From IMG/VR virus record IMGVR_UViG_3300025305_000070, positions 1-32,673 of that record: a stretch of 32,673 bases of DNA; one strand, written 5' to 3'. Numbering within the stretch: the stretch's first letter is position 1; the number at the start of each line of letters is the position of its first letter. This document shows, piece after piece, positions 5,272 through 13,805 of this stretch. The stretch is from a virus. A program made the translations under genes and the position numbers. Below the pieces are notes generated by a model, which searched no databases, was not told where the DNA came from, and worked only from the letters and a program-made list of their open reading frames with translations.

Positions 5272-5894
5272 TGACAGGTCAAGAGGTTCCTCCCGGTTAT
5301 TACGTCAGCAATAGTTCCGATGCGGATGTATTCTATGCGGACAAGAGCGGTAACTTCTATTTCAAGAAAGAGATAGGAGATAAATGGTCGCGTACCGATA
5401 AATGGAACTTCGACCATATCTGCGATGTGGAGACCGTGAACGAGCAGCAGGGTGTATCCGCTTCCGTGGATTCACATGACGGTAGGGGCTTCGAGGTAAA
5501 GGTGAGTGCCCATATCGGTGTCACCGTATCGGACGTGATGAAATGGCATTACGTCAATCCGGATGGTAATCAGGCTACGGTATGGGCTGGACCGGAAGGT
5601 GGGCCGGGTGAAGGAGCGAGTCTGGACGCGGGTGTCTGGTACGACAAAGATGGTAACATCCATGTGAAGTTTTCGACTTGCGGTGTTATTCCACATGTGG
5701 CGTTTGGCGCTGATCTGGTCATCAACCCGAAAACCGTCGAGAATCTGGATAAGCCCACGGAAGAAGATAAACAATTCTCCAAGGGTTTGACCGAAGGGCT
5801 GACGCTTGGTATTGCCGACAAGGCCCCGCCCGTGATCACGCATACGGTTGCCACCTTGCATAAGGTTGCCGACGATCTTGATAAGATTTTTTAG
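5271..5894 (+). CDS. Unknown late-module protein (207 aa)
   Basis: I do not recognise this protein. The first two thirds are rich in Gly, Asp, Val and aromatic residues in strand-like order (YYVSNSSDADVFYADKSGNF, GFEVKVSAHIGVTVSD). The last 60 residues form probable helices rich in Lys and Asp. No signal peptide or membrane segment is seen. The start overlaps the previous stop by one base (TAATG), so it belongs to the same transcript and is likely co-translated. It could be a secreted-fold or head-associated protein; nothing in the sequence decides. Confidence 0.7.
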   Translation: MTGQEVPPGYYVSNSSDADVFYADKSGNFYFKKEIGDKWSRTDKWNFDHICDVETVNEQQGVSASVDSHDGRGFEVKVSAHIGVTVSDVMKWHYVNPDGNQATVWAGPEGGPGEGASLDAGVWYDKDGNIHVKFSTCGVIPHVAFGADLVINPKTVENLDKPTEEDKQFSKGLTEGLTLGIADKAPPVITHTVATLHKVADDLDKIF

Positions 5895-5907
5895 AGATAC
5901 CGTCTAG

Positions 5908-6249
5908 ATGCCAACGGAAGAGGTTCCGCCGACTACGCGACTGAACGAGTCGAGCGAAATCACTATCCCGGTCAGAAACTTATTGGCATTGGTGGTTGCG
6001 ACGGGCGTTGCGGTTACGGGTTATTTCAGGGTTACCGAACGCTTGAGTTTTATTGAGCGCAGTGTTGAGTTGATGAACGTGCAGGTGGAATCGAATTCGG
6101 AATTTCGTATTTTATGGCCGCGAGGCGAGTTAGGTGCTCTGCCGGATGACGCGGAACAGAATCTACGATTGACGTACCTTGAAGATATGATCGACGAGAT
6201 CGAAGAGCAGATCATTTTCCTGAATCAAGATCGAACTAGGCTGGAGTGA
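5908..6249 (+). CDS. Small membrane protein with C-terminal coiled coil (113 aa)
   Basis: The protein has a short polar N-terminus, one membrane segment at about residues 22-42 (VRNLLALVVATGVAVTGYF), then a helical acidic tail (LTYLEDMIDEIEEQIIFLNQ) that should form a coiled coil. No signal-peptidase site is seen, so a single anchored helix with the tail on one side is likely. This layout is seen in pinholins, inner-membrane spanins and small accessory membrane proteins. No lysin is visible nearby, so a lysis role is only a guess. The ribosome site is weak. It lies four bases ahead of the portal gene. Confidence 0.7.
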   Translation: MPTEEVPPTTRLNESSEITIPVRNLLALVVATGVAVTGYFRVTERLSFIERSVELMNVQVESNSEFRILWPRGELGALPDDAEQNLRLTYLEDMIDEIEEQIIFLNQDRTRLE

Positions 6250-6253
6250 TTAG

Positions 6254-8857
6254 ATGGCGATAGACAAACCCCTTGGCGGGTTACTTGATCAAGATGATTT
6301 CGAGATGGGGCCGGAAGGGCTTGTCGTTGTCGAGGAAGAAGAAATTCCCGGCGATTCGCTCATCACCGAACTGGAAGATGGCGGTGTTGAAATCGACTTC
6401 GATCCCATGGCGGATCTCATGGGTGTCGGGGGCGATGAGTTCGATTCCAATCTCGCCGAACATATCGAAGACAACGATCTTCGTACATTGGCAATCGATT
6501 GCATATCGAAGTTTGATTCCGATAAGAGCAGCCGTTCGGATTGGGAGACGACGTACAAGGAAGGTCTTGATCAGTTAGGCTTGGAAATCGAGGATCGTAC
6601 CACCCCATGGGCTGGAGCTTGTGGCGTGTTCCACCCGATGTTATCGGAAGCTGTCGTCAGATTCCAGGCACAGACGATCCAAGAAATCATGCCAGCCAAG
6701 GGTCCGGTCAAGACACATATTTGGGGTGTTGTCACCGATGATAACGAGAAGCAGGCGCGGCGTGTTCAGGAATACATGAATTACCAGCTTATCGAAGTGA
6801 TGACCGAATACAGGTCCGAAACCGAAAAACTTCTGTTCAGCCTGCCACTCGCGGGTTCGGCGTTCCGTAAAATCTACTTCGATCCGTCGTTGGGCAGACC
6901 AACTTCGATGTTTGTTCCGGCAGAGGACTTCGTCGTGTCGTACAACGAATCCGAACTAGAACAAGCAGAGCGTTATACCCATGTCATGAGCCGAAGCACG
7001 AATCAGGTGAGAAAGCTTCAGGTGAGTGGGTTCTATCGTGATGTTGAATTGACCACGTCACATGTTGAAGAAAATCCAATTACAAGTAAATACAACGAGA
7101 TCGGTGGCGTTAGCCCTTCGTGGGACGATAGTGAACGGCATCAATTGCTTGAAATGCATTGTGATATGGATATACCGGGATTCGAGGATCCCGATGGTGT
7201 CGCATTGCCATACGTCATCACCATAGACAAGGGTAGCTCCACGATTCTATCGATTTACAGGAATTGGTCCGAAGACGATCCACATAAAATAAAGAAACAA
7301 CATTTCGTTCATTATGGGTATGTTCCGGGCATTGGATTCTATAATCTTGGGTTGATCCACATGATCGGCGGATTAGCCAAGTCGGCTACGAGCTTGCTGC
7401 GTCAACTCGTCGATGCGGGCACCTTATCCAATTTACCTGGAGGGCTGAAGACCCGTGGACTCAGAATCAAGGGTGACGACACGCCCATCATGCCCGGAGA
7501 ATTCAGGGATGTCGATGTTCCGGGTGGCGTTATCAGGGATAACATCACTTTCCTTCCCTATAAGGAACCTTCTTCGGTCCTTTACCAGTTGCTGGGTAAC
7601 ATCGTGGAGGAAGGCAGGCGCTTCGCGTCGATGGCCGATCTCAAGGTAGCGGACATGAATCAGGAGGCACCTGTCGGTACGACACTTGCCATCCTTGAAA
7701 GAGCGATGAAGGTGCAGTCTGCTATCCAGGCTCGTATTCATGCGAGCCTTAAACAAGAATATAAAATTCTCGTCGGGGTCATCCGTGACTATACATCACC
7801 GGATTATCCTTATGAAACCGAAGAGGGAGAAGGGATCAAGGCTCAAGATTTCGATGATCGTATCGATGTTGTTCCCGTTTCGGATCCCAATGCGTCTACC
7901 ATGGCCCAACGAATCATGCAGTATCAAGCGGCCATGCAATTGGCACAACAATCGCCCGGTCTATACGATATGCCGCTTCTCCATCGCGAGATGATGGATT
8001 TGATCGGTATTCCAAATGCGGATAAGATCGTTCCCAAGCCGGACGAGGTTCGTCCCACGGATCCGGTCAGCGAGAATGAAGACGTTCTTACGCTGAAGCC
8101 CGTGAAGGCGTTCGAGTACCAAGACCACGAAGCGCACATGAGAGTGCATATGGTACTCAAGAACGATCCGCAGATCAGGGAGCAAATGAAGAACAACCAA
8201 ATGGGTAGTGCCATTAATTCTGCTCTGGATGCCCATATCCGCGAACACCTGGCATTCATCTTCCGTGATCAGATCGAAGAAGAGCTTGGTGTTCCGCTGC
8301 CTCCAACGAACCAGCCGTTGCCCGAAGATATCGAAAAGCGGCTTAGTACCTTGGTTGCCGATGCAGCCGATCAGATGCTGGGCAAGAAGAAAGCGAAGGC
8401 CAAGGCGGAGCAAGACGCGAAGATGCAAAAAGATCCTATCGTGCAGCAGCGCGAGAAGGAACTACAGATCAGACAACAGGATGTTCAGCGTCGAGCGCAG
8501 GCGGATCAGGCCAAGTCACAATTGGAGCAGCAGAAACTCGCGGTCACGGAGCAAGTAGATCGGGAGAAACAACAGATCGAACGCGAGAAGATCGCTTCCA
8601 GGGAACGCTCCGATGCCGCCGCGTTGGAACAAGAGCGCCAGGAAATGTTACTTAAATCTCAGTTGGATCAAGAAAAGTTCGACGCGGAACAAGAGGTTGA
8701 AGGCGTTAAGGTTGGATTGGAACAAGAAAAGTTTAAGGCCGAACAGAAGTCTGAGGACGTGAAACTTAGGTTGGAACAGGAAAGGTTCGATGCCGAACAG
8801 GAGGCCGAAGGCGTGAAACTTGGCTTGAAGATATTGGAGAAAAACAAGGATGAGTGA
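6254..8857 (+). CDS. Portal protein with extended helical tail
   Basis: Dodecameric head vertex through which DNA enters and leaves. The acidic N-terminus is followed by a P22 gp1-like core; the block around residues 470-510 (PVGTTLAILERAMKVQSAIQ) is a typical signature of this portal class. Residues ~709-867 are a Lys/Glu/Gln-rich helix, longer than the P22 barrel (P22 gp1 has about 725 residues in all). It ends in three 18-residue repeats (about 804-857: LDQEKFDAEQEVEGVKVG and two variants). The extra tail would extend the internal barrel into the capsid. A GGAG site sits seven bases before the ATG. It lies between terminase and GroES/scaffold genes, as expected. Confidence 0.92.
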   Translation: MAIDKPLGGLLDQDDFEMGPEGLVVVEEEEIPGDSLITELEDGGVEIDFDPMADLMGVGGDEFDSNLAEHIEDNDLRTLAIDCISKFDSDKSSRSDWETTYKEGLDQLGLEIEDRTTPWAGACGVFHPMLSEAVVRFQAQTIQEIMPAKGPVKTHIWGVVTDDNEKQARRVQEYMNYQLIEVMTEYRSETEKLLFSLPLAGSAFRKIYFDPSLGRPTSMFVPAEDFVVSYNESELEQAERYTHVMSRSTNQVRKLQVSGFYRDVELTTSHVEENPITSKYNEIGGVSPSWDDSERHQLLEMHCDMDIPGFEDPDGVALPYVITIDKGSSTILSIYRNWSEDDPHKIKKQHFVHYGYVPGIGFYNLGLIHMIGGLAKSATSLLRQLVDAGTLSNLPGGLKTRGLRIKGDDTPIMPGEFRDVDVPGGVIRDNITFLPYKEPSSVLYQLLGNIVEEGRRFASMADLKVADMNQEAPVGTTLAILERAMKVQSAIQARIHASLKQEYKILVGVIRDYTSPDYPYETEEGEGIKAQDFDDRIDVVPVSDPNASTMAQRIMQYQAAMQLAQQSPGLYDMPLLHREMMDLIGIPNADKIVPKPDEVRPTDPVSENEDVLTLKPVKAFEYQDHEAHMRVHMVLKNDPQIREQMKNNQMGSAINSALDAHIREHLAFIFRDQIEEELGVPLPPTNQPLPEDIEKRLSTLVADAADQMLGKKKAKAKAEQDAKMQKDPIVQQREKELQIRQQDVQRRAQADQAKSQLEQQKLAVTEQVDREKQQIEREKIASRERSDAAALEQERQEMLLKSQLDQEKFDAEQEVEGVKVGLEQEKFKAEQKSEDVKLRLEQERFDAEQEAEGVKLGLKILEKNKDE

Positions 8858-9038
8858 TGACGTTCTCTCGTTACTCAAAAAGAAATTGAGGGACCAGATG
8901 AATGAAATAGCAGATTTGGTTTCCCTTGGTTCGGCAAAAAATATGGAAGATTACCGCAAGATGTGCGGGATAATCGAAGGGTTGGCGTGGGCAGAGCGTG
9001 AAATTATAGATATAGAGGATAGACTCAAGGAATTTTAG
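8850..9038 (+). CDS. Small helical protein (62 aa)
   Basis: A short charged helical protein (LLKKKLRDQMNEIADLVSLG, then AWAEREIIDIEDRLKEF) with no known motif. It overlaps the end of the portal gene by eight bases, with GGAG 11 bases before its ATG. A small gene right after portal is common in podoviral modules and its role is generally unknown; a head-assembly helper is possible. Confidence 0.75.
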   Translation: MSDDVLSLLKKKLRDQMNEIADLVSLGSAKNMEDYRKMCGIIEGLAWAEREIIDIEDRLKEF

Positions 9039-9067
9039 TGCGTAGGACGCAACGCTCGTTCGGAGCG
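9039..9067 (+). other. Two small hairpins ahead of the co-chaperonin gene
   Basis: TGCGT-AGG-ACGCA (9039-9051) is followed at once by CGCTC-GTTCG-GAGCG (9053-9067). They fill the 52-bp gap before a strong ribosome site GAGGAG. They may mark an RNA processing point or tune translation of the next gene. Confidence 0.4.
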
Positions 9068-9090
9068 CAATAATTCAACGAGGAGCCATC

Positions 9091-9501
9091 ATGGCTACGC
9101 TCGCAAAAGAAGTTTTGGACGAGATGGTATCGCCCAACGAGGATCTCGAAGAAGAAAAACCAAATTTTGCATCGCAGTTGCCGGAGCCAAAAGGCTATAA
9201 ACTTCTAATTGCGCTCCCCGAAGTAGAGGAAGCCACCGAAGGTGGCATCATCAAATCGTCCGAATCCCAACATGAAGAGTCTATTGCCACCGTCGTGGGA
9301 TGGGTGATGTCCATGGGACCGGATGCTTACGTCAATTATGCCAGGTTTCCCAATGGACCATACTGTCAGGTAGGTGATTGGGTGGTTTTTCGGGCATTCA
9401 GTGGTACTAGGTTGAAAATACATGGTAGGGAGTTCCGTTTAATCAACGATGACACCGTAGAGGCGGTCGTAGAAGACCCCAGAGGCGTGGAGAGAGCCTA
9501 A
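9091..9501 (+). CDS. GroES-like co-chaperonin
   Basis: Caps the host GroEL chamber during folding of phage head proteins. After a 30-residue acidic extension, the Cpn10 fold is readable: an opening strand (GYKLLIALPEVE), then a mobile loop with the GroEL-binding hydrophobic patch as EGGIIKSS (compare GGIVL in GroES), a strand ATVVGWVMSMGPDAY, VGDWVVFRAFSG, and a closing strand LINDDTVEAVVEDP. Length 136 is longer than bacterial GroES (~97) owing to the N-terminal extension and an insertion around PDAYVNYARFPNGPY. It lies between portal and scaffold, the place of phage co-chaperonins. GAGGAG six bases upstream fixes the start. No GroEL gene is in the window. Confidence 0.88.
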   Translation: MATLAKEVLDEMVSPNEDLEEEKPNFASQLPEPKGYKLLIALPEVEEATEGGIIKSSESQHEESIATVVGWVMSMGPDAYVNYARFPNGPYCQVGDWVVFRAFSGTRLKIHGREFRLINDDTVEAVVEDPRGVERA

Positions 9502-9502
9502 A

Positions 9503-10522
9503 ATGAGTGACGAAACCGGAAGAATGAGCGAAGAAGATAAGTTTTTGGGCGTCAGAACCACGATTGAGCCTCCTGCGGGCGCGGATACGAGTGCCGATGA
9601 CGGTGAAGTTAAGATTGAAGTCGTGGATGACCGCCCGGAAGAGGACCAAAGGGCTTCCGGGGCCGAAACACCGGAAGATGACGGCACGGCAACTGATCAG
9701 GAACTGTCACAATTGGGAAATCGTGCCCAAAAACGTATAAAAAAGCTGAAATGGGAGTACCACGAAGAGCGTAGGGCCAAGGAAGCGTCGGATCGCCTCG
9801 CAAACGAGGCCGTCAACTACACACAGAACCTTCAAATTGAAAATCAGCGTCTTTTGAAGCTCGTTCAGGACTCTCAAGGTGCCTTGACGGAGCAAAGTAA
9901 GTCTAGAGCGGTCGCTTCACTCGCGATTGCCCAGGAAAACTTCAAAAAAGCGCATGAATCGGGCGATAGCGAACAAATCACCATCGCACAGCAGCAGTTG
10001 ACCAACGCGCAGCTTGCTCAAGCCTATGCTCCTGCCGTTTCGCAAAAAATCATCGATAATTGGAAGCAGCAGGTGATGGCGGAGGACCAACAGCTTGCGA
10101 GCCAGCAACAACAGTACATTCCAGAGCCGATTCAGCCGGATGGGAAGGCGGTGGAGTGGCAAGGTCGTAATCCTTGGTTTGGTACTGATAAGGAAATGAC
10201 CAGTTTTGCTTATGGCGTACACGAAAGGTTAGTTGGAGACGAAGGTATTGACCCGGAGTCCGAAGAATACTATCAATTGATTGATTCTCGTATGAAAGAA
10301 GTTTTTCCTACGCAATTCGGTAGTAGCGGCCAGCGCACCAGTTCTACGATGGTTGTTGACACCGCACCGCCTCAAAAAAAGTCCGTGGTAGCGTCTGCTT
10401 CTAGAAATAGCGGAGCCAGGCCACGCACCGTCAGGTTGACGGAGACCCAAGTTAGACTCGCGAAACGCTTGGGGCTTACCCCTCAGCAATATGCGGCCCA
10501 GGTAATGAAGGAGATGGTCTAA
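9503..10522 (+). CDS. Scaffolding protein
   Basis: Internal protein that directs capsid assembly and leaves before or during packaging. The composition fits: an acidic N-terminus (residues 1-65), a long coiled coil (about 75-200, starting AQKRIKKLKWEYHEERRA), a Gln-rich middle, and a basic C-terminal helix-turn-helix-like end (LTETQVRLAKRLGLTPQQYA) that in scaffolds contacts the capsid protein. No recognised enzyme motif is present. It sits one base after the co-chaperonin stop and two genes before the capsid gene, in the normal place. A GGAGAG site is present. The role is inferred from composition, C-terminus and position. Confidence 0.82.
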   Translation: MSDETGRMSEEDKFLGVRTTIEPPAGADTSADDGEVKIEVVDDRPEEDQRASGAETPEDDGTATDQELSQLGNRAQKRIKKLKWEYHEERRAKEASDRLANEAVNYTQNLQIENQRLLKLVQDSQGALTEQSKSRAVASLAIAQENFKKAHESGDSEQITIAQQQLTNAQLAQAYAPAVSQKIIDNWKQQVMAEDQQLASQQQQYIPEPIQPDGKAVEWQGRNPWFGTDKEMTSFAYGVHERLVGDEGIDPESEEYYQLIDSRMKEVFPTQFGSSGQRTSSTMVVDTAPPQKKSVVASASRNSGARPRTVRLTETQVRLAKRLGLTPQQYAAQVMKEMV

Positions 10523-10992
10523 TGGCTGAAGAACGCGCCCCACGGGAACCAAGAGAACTTGAGAGTCGTGAAAATGAAATTCGGGCACAATCTTGGGAGC
10601 CCGCTTCCATACTTCCAGACCCGGATCCGCAAGATGGATGGGTGTTTAGATGGATACGAACCTCTATGGTAGGCAGTCCAGACAACACGAACGTGTCAAA
10701 GCGTTTTCGTGAAGGATGGGAGCCGGTTCGTGCCGAAGATCACCCGGAATTGCAAATTATGAGCGATCATAAATCGGAATGGGGCGCGAAGGGTGGCATT
10801 GAGGTTGGTGGGTTACTGCTCTGCAAGGCACCGGACGAATTGGTGGCCCAAAGGCGAGCTTATTATAAGAATCACGCCGAATCGCAGATGCAAGCAGTTG
10901 ATAACAACTACATGCGTGAGAACGATCCACGAATGCCTGTTCTTGCGCCTGACCGTAAAACTCGTGTAGCATTCGGTGGCGGCGGTCGCTGA
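10522..10992 (+). CDS. Conserved pre-capsid protein of unknown role (156 aa)
   Basis: Its middle (GWVFRWIRTSMVGSPDNTNV, then SKRFREGWEPVRAEDHPE) is a pattern I associate with proteins lying just before the capsid gene in marine podoviruses. The charged N-terminus and the helical LVAQRRAYYKNHAESQMQAV block (~115-135) are unremarkable. The family has no assigned function that I know; a minor head protein or assembly helper is possible. Its ATG overlaps the scaffold stop (TAATG) with AAGGAG upstream, implying co-expression with scaffold. Confidence 0.75.
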   Translation: MAEERAPREPRELESRENEIRAQSWEPASILPDPDPQDGWVFRWIRTSMVGSPDNTNVSKRFREGWEPVRAEDHPELQIMSDHKSEWGAKGGIEVGGLLLCKAPDELVAQRRAYYKNHAESQMQAVDNNYMRENDPRMPVLAPDRKTRVAFGGGGR

Positions 10993-11021
10993 TGCCACGA
11001 TACGACTAGATAGAGGTACTT

Positions 11022-11639
11022 ATGGCTACTACGGCGGCCCCATACGGGGCTAGACCCATTGGCACTCTTAGTGCTTCGGGTTCATTCACCAGTAAGACGA
11101 GACATTTGCCGATTATCACTACTTACGGCACTCAGATCTCTAATGGTGATTTCGTTAAGGTCGCGGCGGATGGTACTATTCAGAAGGATACTGGTACTAC
11201 CGCCCTGACCGCAGTTGGAATCTTCTTGGGTTGCTCTTATACGGACCCGACTACCAGCCAGAAGACGTTTTCAAATTTTTGGCCCGCATCGAATGCGGCC
11301 ACTGATGCGATGGCGTATGTGCTGGACGATCCTTTTGTCGTGTTTCAGATGCAGTCCGACGAGGCGCTCAACACCACGGATCGTGGACTTAATGCATCCA
11401 TTGTCGTGACAGCCGGTAGTACGACTATCGGTAAGTCCAAGAGCGCACTTGATGGCAGCACTCCGGCAACAACGAATACGCTGCCCCTTCGTATCATCGA
11501 TTTCGTCGATGGGCCTAACAGCCTACCTCCGAAAGGAACGACGGCGAGTGATACTTATCCAGATGTTATCGTGAAGTTCAACGCTGCGTCTAGCGGGTCA
11601 GCTTCTAATCATTCCTATTTGAACGCTACTGGCGTATAG
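11022..11639 (+). CDS. Putative head decoration or structural protein (205 aa)
   Basis: A Ser/Thr/Ala/Gly-rich, strand-forming protein with few charged residues. It opens APYGARPIGTLSASGSF and later reads GTTALTAVGIFLGCSYTDPTT. It sits directly before the capsid gene, where decoration proteins or minor head proteins are usual, and its composition suits a virion surface protein. There is no enzyme motif and no signal peptide. AGAGG lies eight bases before the ATG. I infer a structural role; the family is not named. Confidence 0.7.
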   Translation: MATTAAPYGARPIGTLSASGSFTSKTRHLPIITTYGTQISNGDFVKVAADGTIQKDTGTTALTAVGIFLGCSYTDPTTSQKTFSNFWPASNAATDAMAYVLDDPFVVFQMQSDEALNTTDRGLNASIVVTAGSTTIGKSKSALDGSTPATTNTLPLRIIDFVDGPNSLPPKGTTASDTYPDVIVKFNAASSGSASNHSYLNATGV

Positions 11640-11651
11640 GAGAACTGACCA

Positions 11652-12587
11652 ATGGCTATTAGTCGCGCACAACTTCTCAAGGAACTACTTCCGGGCTTGA
11701 ATGCGCTTTTCGGGATGGAATATGCTCGCTATGACGATGAGCATGGTGAAATCTACGAGACGGAAAGTTCGGATAGGTCATTTGAAGAAGAAGTGAAGCT
11801 TTCGGGCTTCGACGCTGCCCCGGTGAAGGATGAGGGGTCTGCGATTTCTTACGACGCTGCACAGGAGAGCTTTACGGCTCGTTACAATCACGAGACAATC
11901 GCCATGGGCTTTGCCATTACGGAAGAGGCCATGGAGGATAATCTCTACGATTCGCTGTCGGCTCGTTATACCAAGGCTTTGGCTCGTGCCATGGCCCACA
12001 CCAAGCAGGTTAAGGCCGTTGTTCCATTGAACAATGGGTTTACCAACGCTTATCAGAGCGGCGACGGTGTGAACCTTTTCACGGCGTCCGGTGATGGTGT
12101 AACCGGTGGTGACGGTCACCCGCTTGTTTCAGGTGGCAAGAATTCCAATCGTCCAGCGACTGCCGTCGACCTCAACGAGACTTCTCTTGAGGCTGCTGTA
12201 ATTCAGATTGGCAAATGGACCGATGAGCGTGGTCTGATGATCGCTGCTCGTCCCCAGACGCTCGTCATCCCGCCGGATCTACAGTTTGTGGCGACACGGG
12301 TGATGAAATCTGAGCTTCGTCCCGGTACTGCGGACAATGACATCAATGCCGTAAGAAGCATGGGTGTTGTTCCCGGCGGAACGGTAGTGAATCACTATCT
12401 GACGGACACGGATGCGTGGTTCCTGCTTACCGACGTTCCGAACGGCATGAAGCACTTCAATCGCGTAGCACTGGAAACGAGCATGGACGGTGATTTCGAT
12501 ACCGGAAATGTTCGCTACAAGGCTCGCGAGCGGTACAGCTTCGGTGTATCCGATCCACTAGGGATCTGGGGTTCGCCCGGAGCGTAG
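11652..12587 (+). CDS. Major capsid protein (HK97 fold, Mu gpT-like)
   Basis: Main shell protein. The N-arm (QLLKELLPGLNALFGMEYAR) is followed by the spine and A-domain pattern of the gpT/Mu-like capsid class: a YNHETIAMGFAITEEAMEDN block (~80-100), helical SARYTKALARAMAHTKQVKA (~103-122), an insertion rich in Gly and Asp (~130-160), then PQTLVIPPDLQFVATRVMKS (~207-226) and the late FDTGNVRYKARERYSFG strand. Length 311 is usual. No N-terminal delta domain or protease is nearby, so a separate scaffold (upstream) fits. A GGAGAA site precedes the ATG. It is followed by a terminator-like stretch, as common for capsid genes made in excess. Confidence 0.9.
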   Translation: MAISRAQLLKELLPGLNALFGMEYARYDDEHGEIYETESSDRSFEEEVKLSGFDAAPVKDEGSAISYDAAQESFTARYNHETIAMGFAITEEAMEDNLYDSLSARYTKALARAMAHTKQVKAVVPLNNGFTNAYQSGDGVNLFTASGDGVTGGDGHPLVSGGKNSNRPATAVDLNETSLEAAVIQIGKWTDERGLMIAARPQTLVIPPDLQFVATRVMKSELRPGTADNDINAVRSMGVVPGGTVVNHYLTDTDAWFLLTDVPNGMKHFNRVALETSMDGDFDTGNVRYKARERYSFGVSDPLGIWGSPGA

Positions 12588-12777
12588 GATAGTTAGGGGG
12601 GGTGGGAGTGGTAGACAATGATGGTCGTCGTTTCCAGGTGGCTTCCGGCGATTTATCTCCTGTCTCGCGTCAACACTCCCGTCCCCCTTTTTTGTTCTGG
12701 GATACATAGTCCCGGCGACTGGCCCAGCAGACGTTACGAAGACTTCGGGACGAATCCTTTCGTAAAAAGGTAGAGTT
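12588..12777 (+). other. Structured intergenic stretch after the capsid gene
   Basis: A 190-bp gap, the largest in the plus-strand module. It holds a terminator-like long-range stem (12596-12693), a small stem AGTC-CCGGC-GACT, and a stem around CGAAGACTTCG just ahead of the next ribosome site. No gene is seen. Confidence 0.5.
12596..12693 (+). terminator. Probable terminator of the capsid transcript
   Basis: The G-rich left arm (12596-12610, ending TGGGAGTG) pairs with CACTCCCGTCCCCC (12674-12687) with one small internal loop, followed at once by six T. The loop is long (~63 bases) and can fold internally. It is probably partial, reducing read-through from capsid to downstream genes. Confidence 0.55.
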
Positions 12778-13302
12778 ATGGCTAACACGACTTTCTCGGG
12801 ACCAGTCAGGTCCGAAGATGGATTCGATGTAGTATCGAAAAACTCGACAACTGGTGCGATCACGACGGAATTCAGCTTAGACGGATCGGGATTGCAGGTT
12901 ACTCCCATTACGTTTGGGGATGAAGACACTACTCTGACTGCTACTGCCAATGCTGGCAGGGTCAATGTTGTTCCGGCGATTACCGGAAACCGGACGATCA
13001 CTCTTCCGTCGCCTACGGCGGGAGTATGGTTCAAGTTTGTTTATGGTGGCGCGGCGGAAGAGGCTGAGAATGTCATTTTCGATACGGGCTCCGATACCAA
13101 TTTCTACATTGGTGGTATCGTCCATATGGATTCCAACGCAGACAATGTTTCCGTGTATGCCGACGGCGGTTCAAATTCCATATTAACTCTGACGGATTTT
13201 GGTATTTTTGAAATCAATATTCTGGCAAAGGATTCAACGAATTGGATCATTTGGGGTTATCAGGAAGGTGCGGATGTACCTGCCTTCACCGATCAGCCGT
13301 AG
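12778..13302 (+). CDS. Phage structural protein downstream of capsid (174 aa)
   Basis: The opening MANTTFSGPVRSEDGF is one I associate with proteins next to the capsid gene in marine phages. The whole chain is strand-rich and acidic, with Gly-Asp turns and few Lys or Arg. A trimeric decoration protein or head fibre would fit; I cannot choose. No enzyme motif or signal peptide is seen. It is the first gene after the terminator and has a modest AGGTAG ribosome site. Confidence 0.72.
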   Translation: MANTTFSGPVRSEDGFDVVSKNSTTGAITTEFSLDGSGLQVTPITFGDEDTTLTATANAGRVNVVPAITGNRTITLPSPTAGVWFKFVYGGAAEEAENVIFDTGSDTNFYIGGIVHMDSNADNVSVYADGGSNSILTLTDFGIFEINILAKDSTNWIIWGYQEGADVPAFTDQP

Positions 13303-13320
13303 AAGATGATTTGTTAAACT

Positions 13321-13360
13321 GAGATAAGGCCACCCATCTACGGGTGGGTGGTCGTATCTC
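13321..13360 (+). other. Two-part hairpin in an intergenic gap
   Basis: The outer arms GAGATA and TATCTC and inner arms CCACCCA and TGGGTGG form one stem broken by a 3x3 internal loop. There is no T tract after it. It lies 18 bases after the stop of the 174-residue gene and 49 before the next ATG, so it could be a factor-dependent stop, an RNase barrier or a protein site. Confidence 0.5.
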
Positions 13361-13409
13361 CTATTGCGAGCGGGGCTAGAAGTCCTGTCCTCGCGGGGAG
13401 AACGGGAAA

Positions 13410-13805
13410 ATGGCCGATGCAGTAACGTCTCAGACTATCCAAGACGGCGACCGTATCGCCGTTATGAAATTCACCAATATCTCCGACGGTAGTGGTGAAG
13501 CCGCAGTTACGAAGGTCGATGTATCCGCACTTCAAGCCGAATCCGGTACGGAAAGAGCTTGTGATGGCGTAACAATCCAACAAATGTGGTATGATTGTTC
13601 CGGCATGACCGTAGATATTCTCTGGGACGCCAGCACGGATGTTGTCTGCTGGACGCTCAGTGGCTACGGCTTCTACGATTTCCGACAGGCTGGTCCGCTT
13701 ACGAATAATGCATCCAGCCCGACTGGGGATATAAACTTTACTACTACGGGCCATTCAAGCGGTGATCGTTATACCGTCATGATGGCTATGAGGAAGAGCT
13801 ACTAA
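13410..13805 (+). CDS. Conserved phage structural protein of unknown role (131 aa)
   Basis: A strand-rich protein opening TSQTIQDGDRIAVMKFTNIS with a central aromatic, Cys-bearing part (QQMWYDCSGMTVDILWD, ~58-74). The pattern is one I know from the structural block of marine podoviruses, usually unnamed. Decoration, head-tail connector or fibre-base roles are all possible. GGGGAG lies 12 bases before the ATG. It overlaps the next start by one base (TAATG). Confidence 0.7.
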   Translation: MADAVTSQTIQDGDRIAVMKFTNISDGSGEAAVTKVDVSALQAESGTERACDGVTIQQMWYDCSGMTVDILWDASTDVVCWTLSGYGFYDFRQAGPLTNNASSPTGDINFTTTGHSSGDRYTVMMAMRKSY

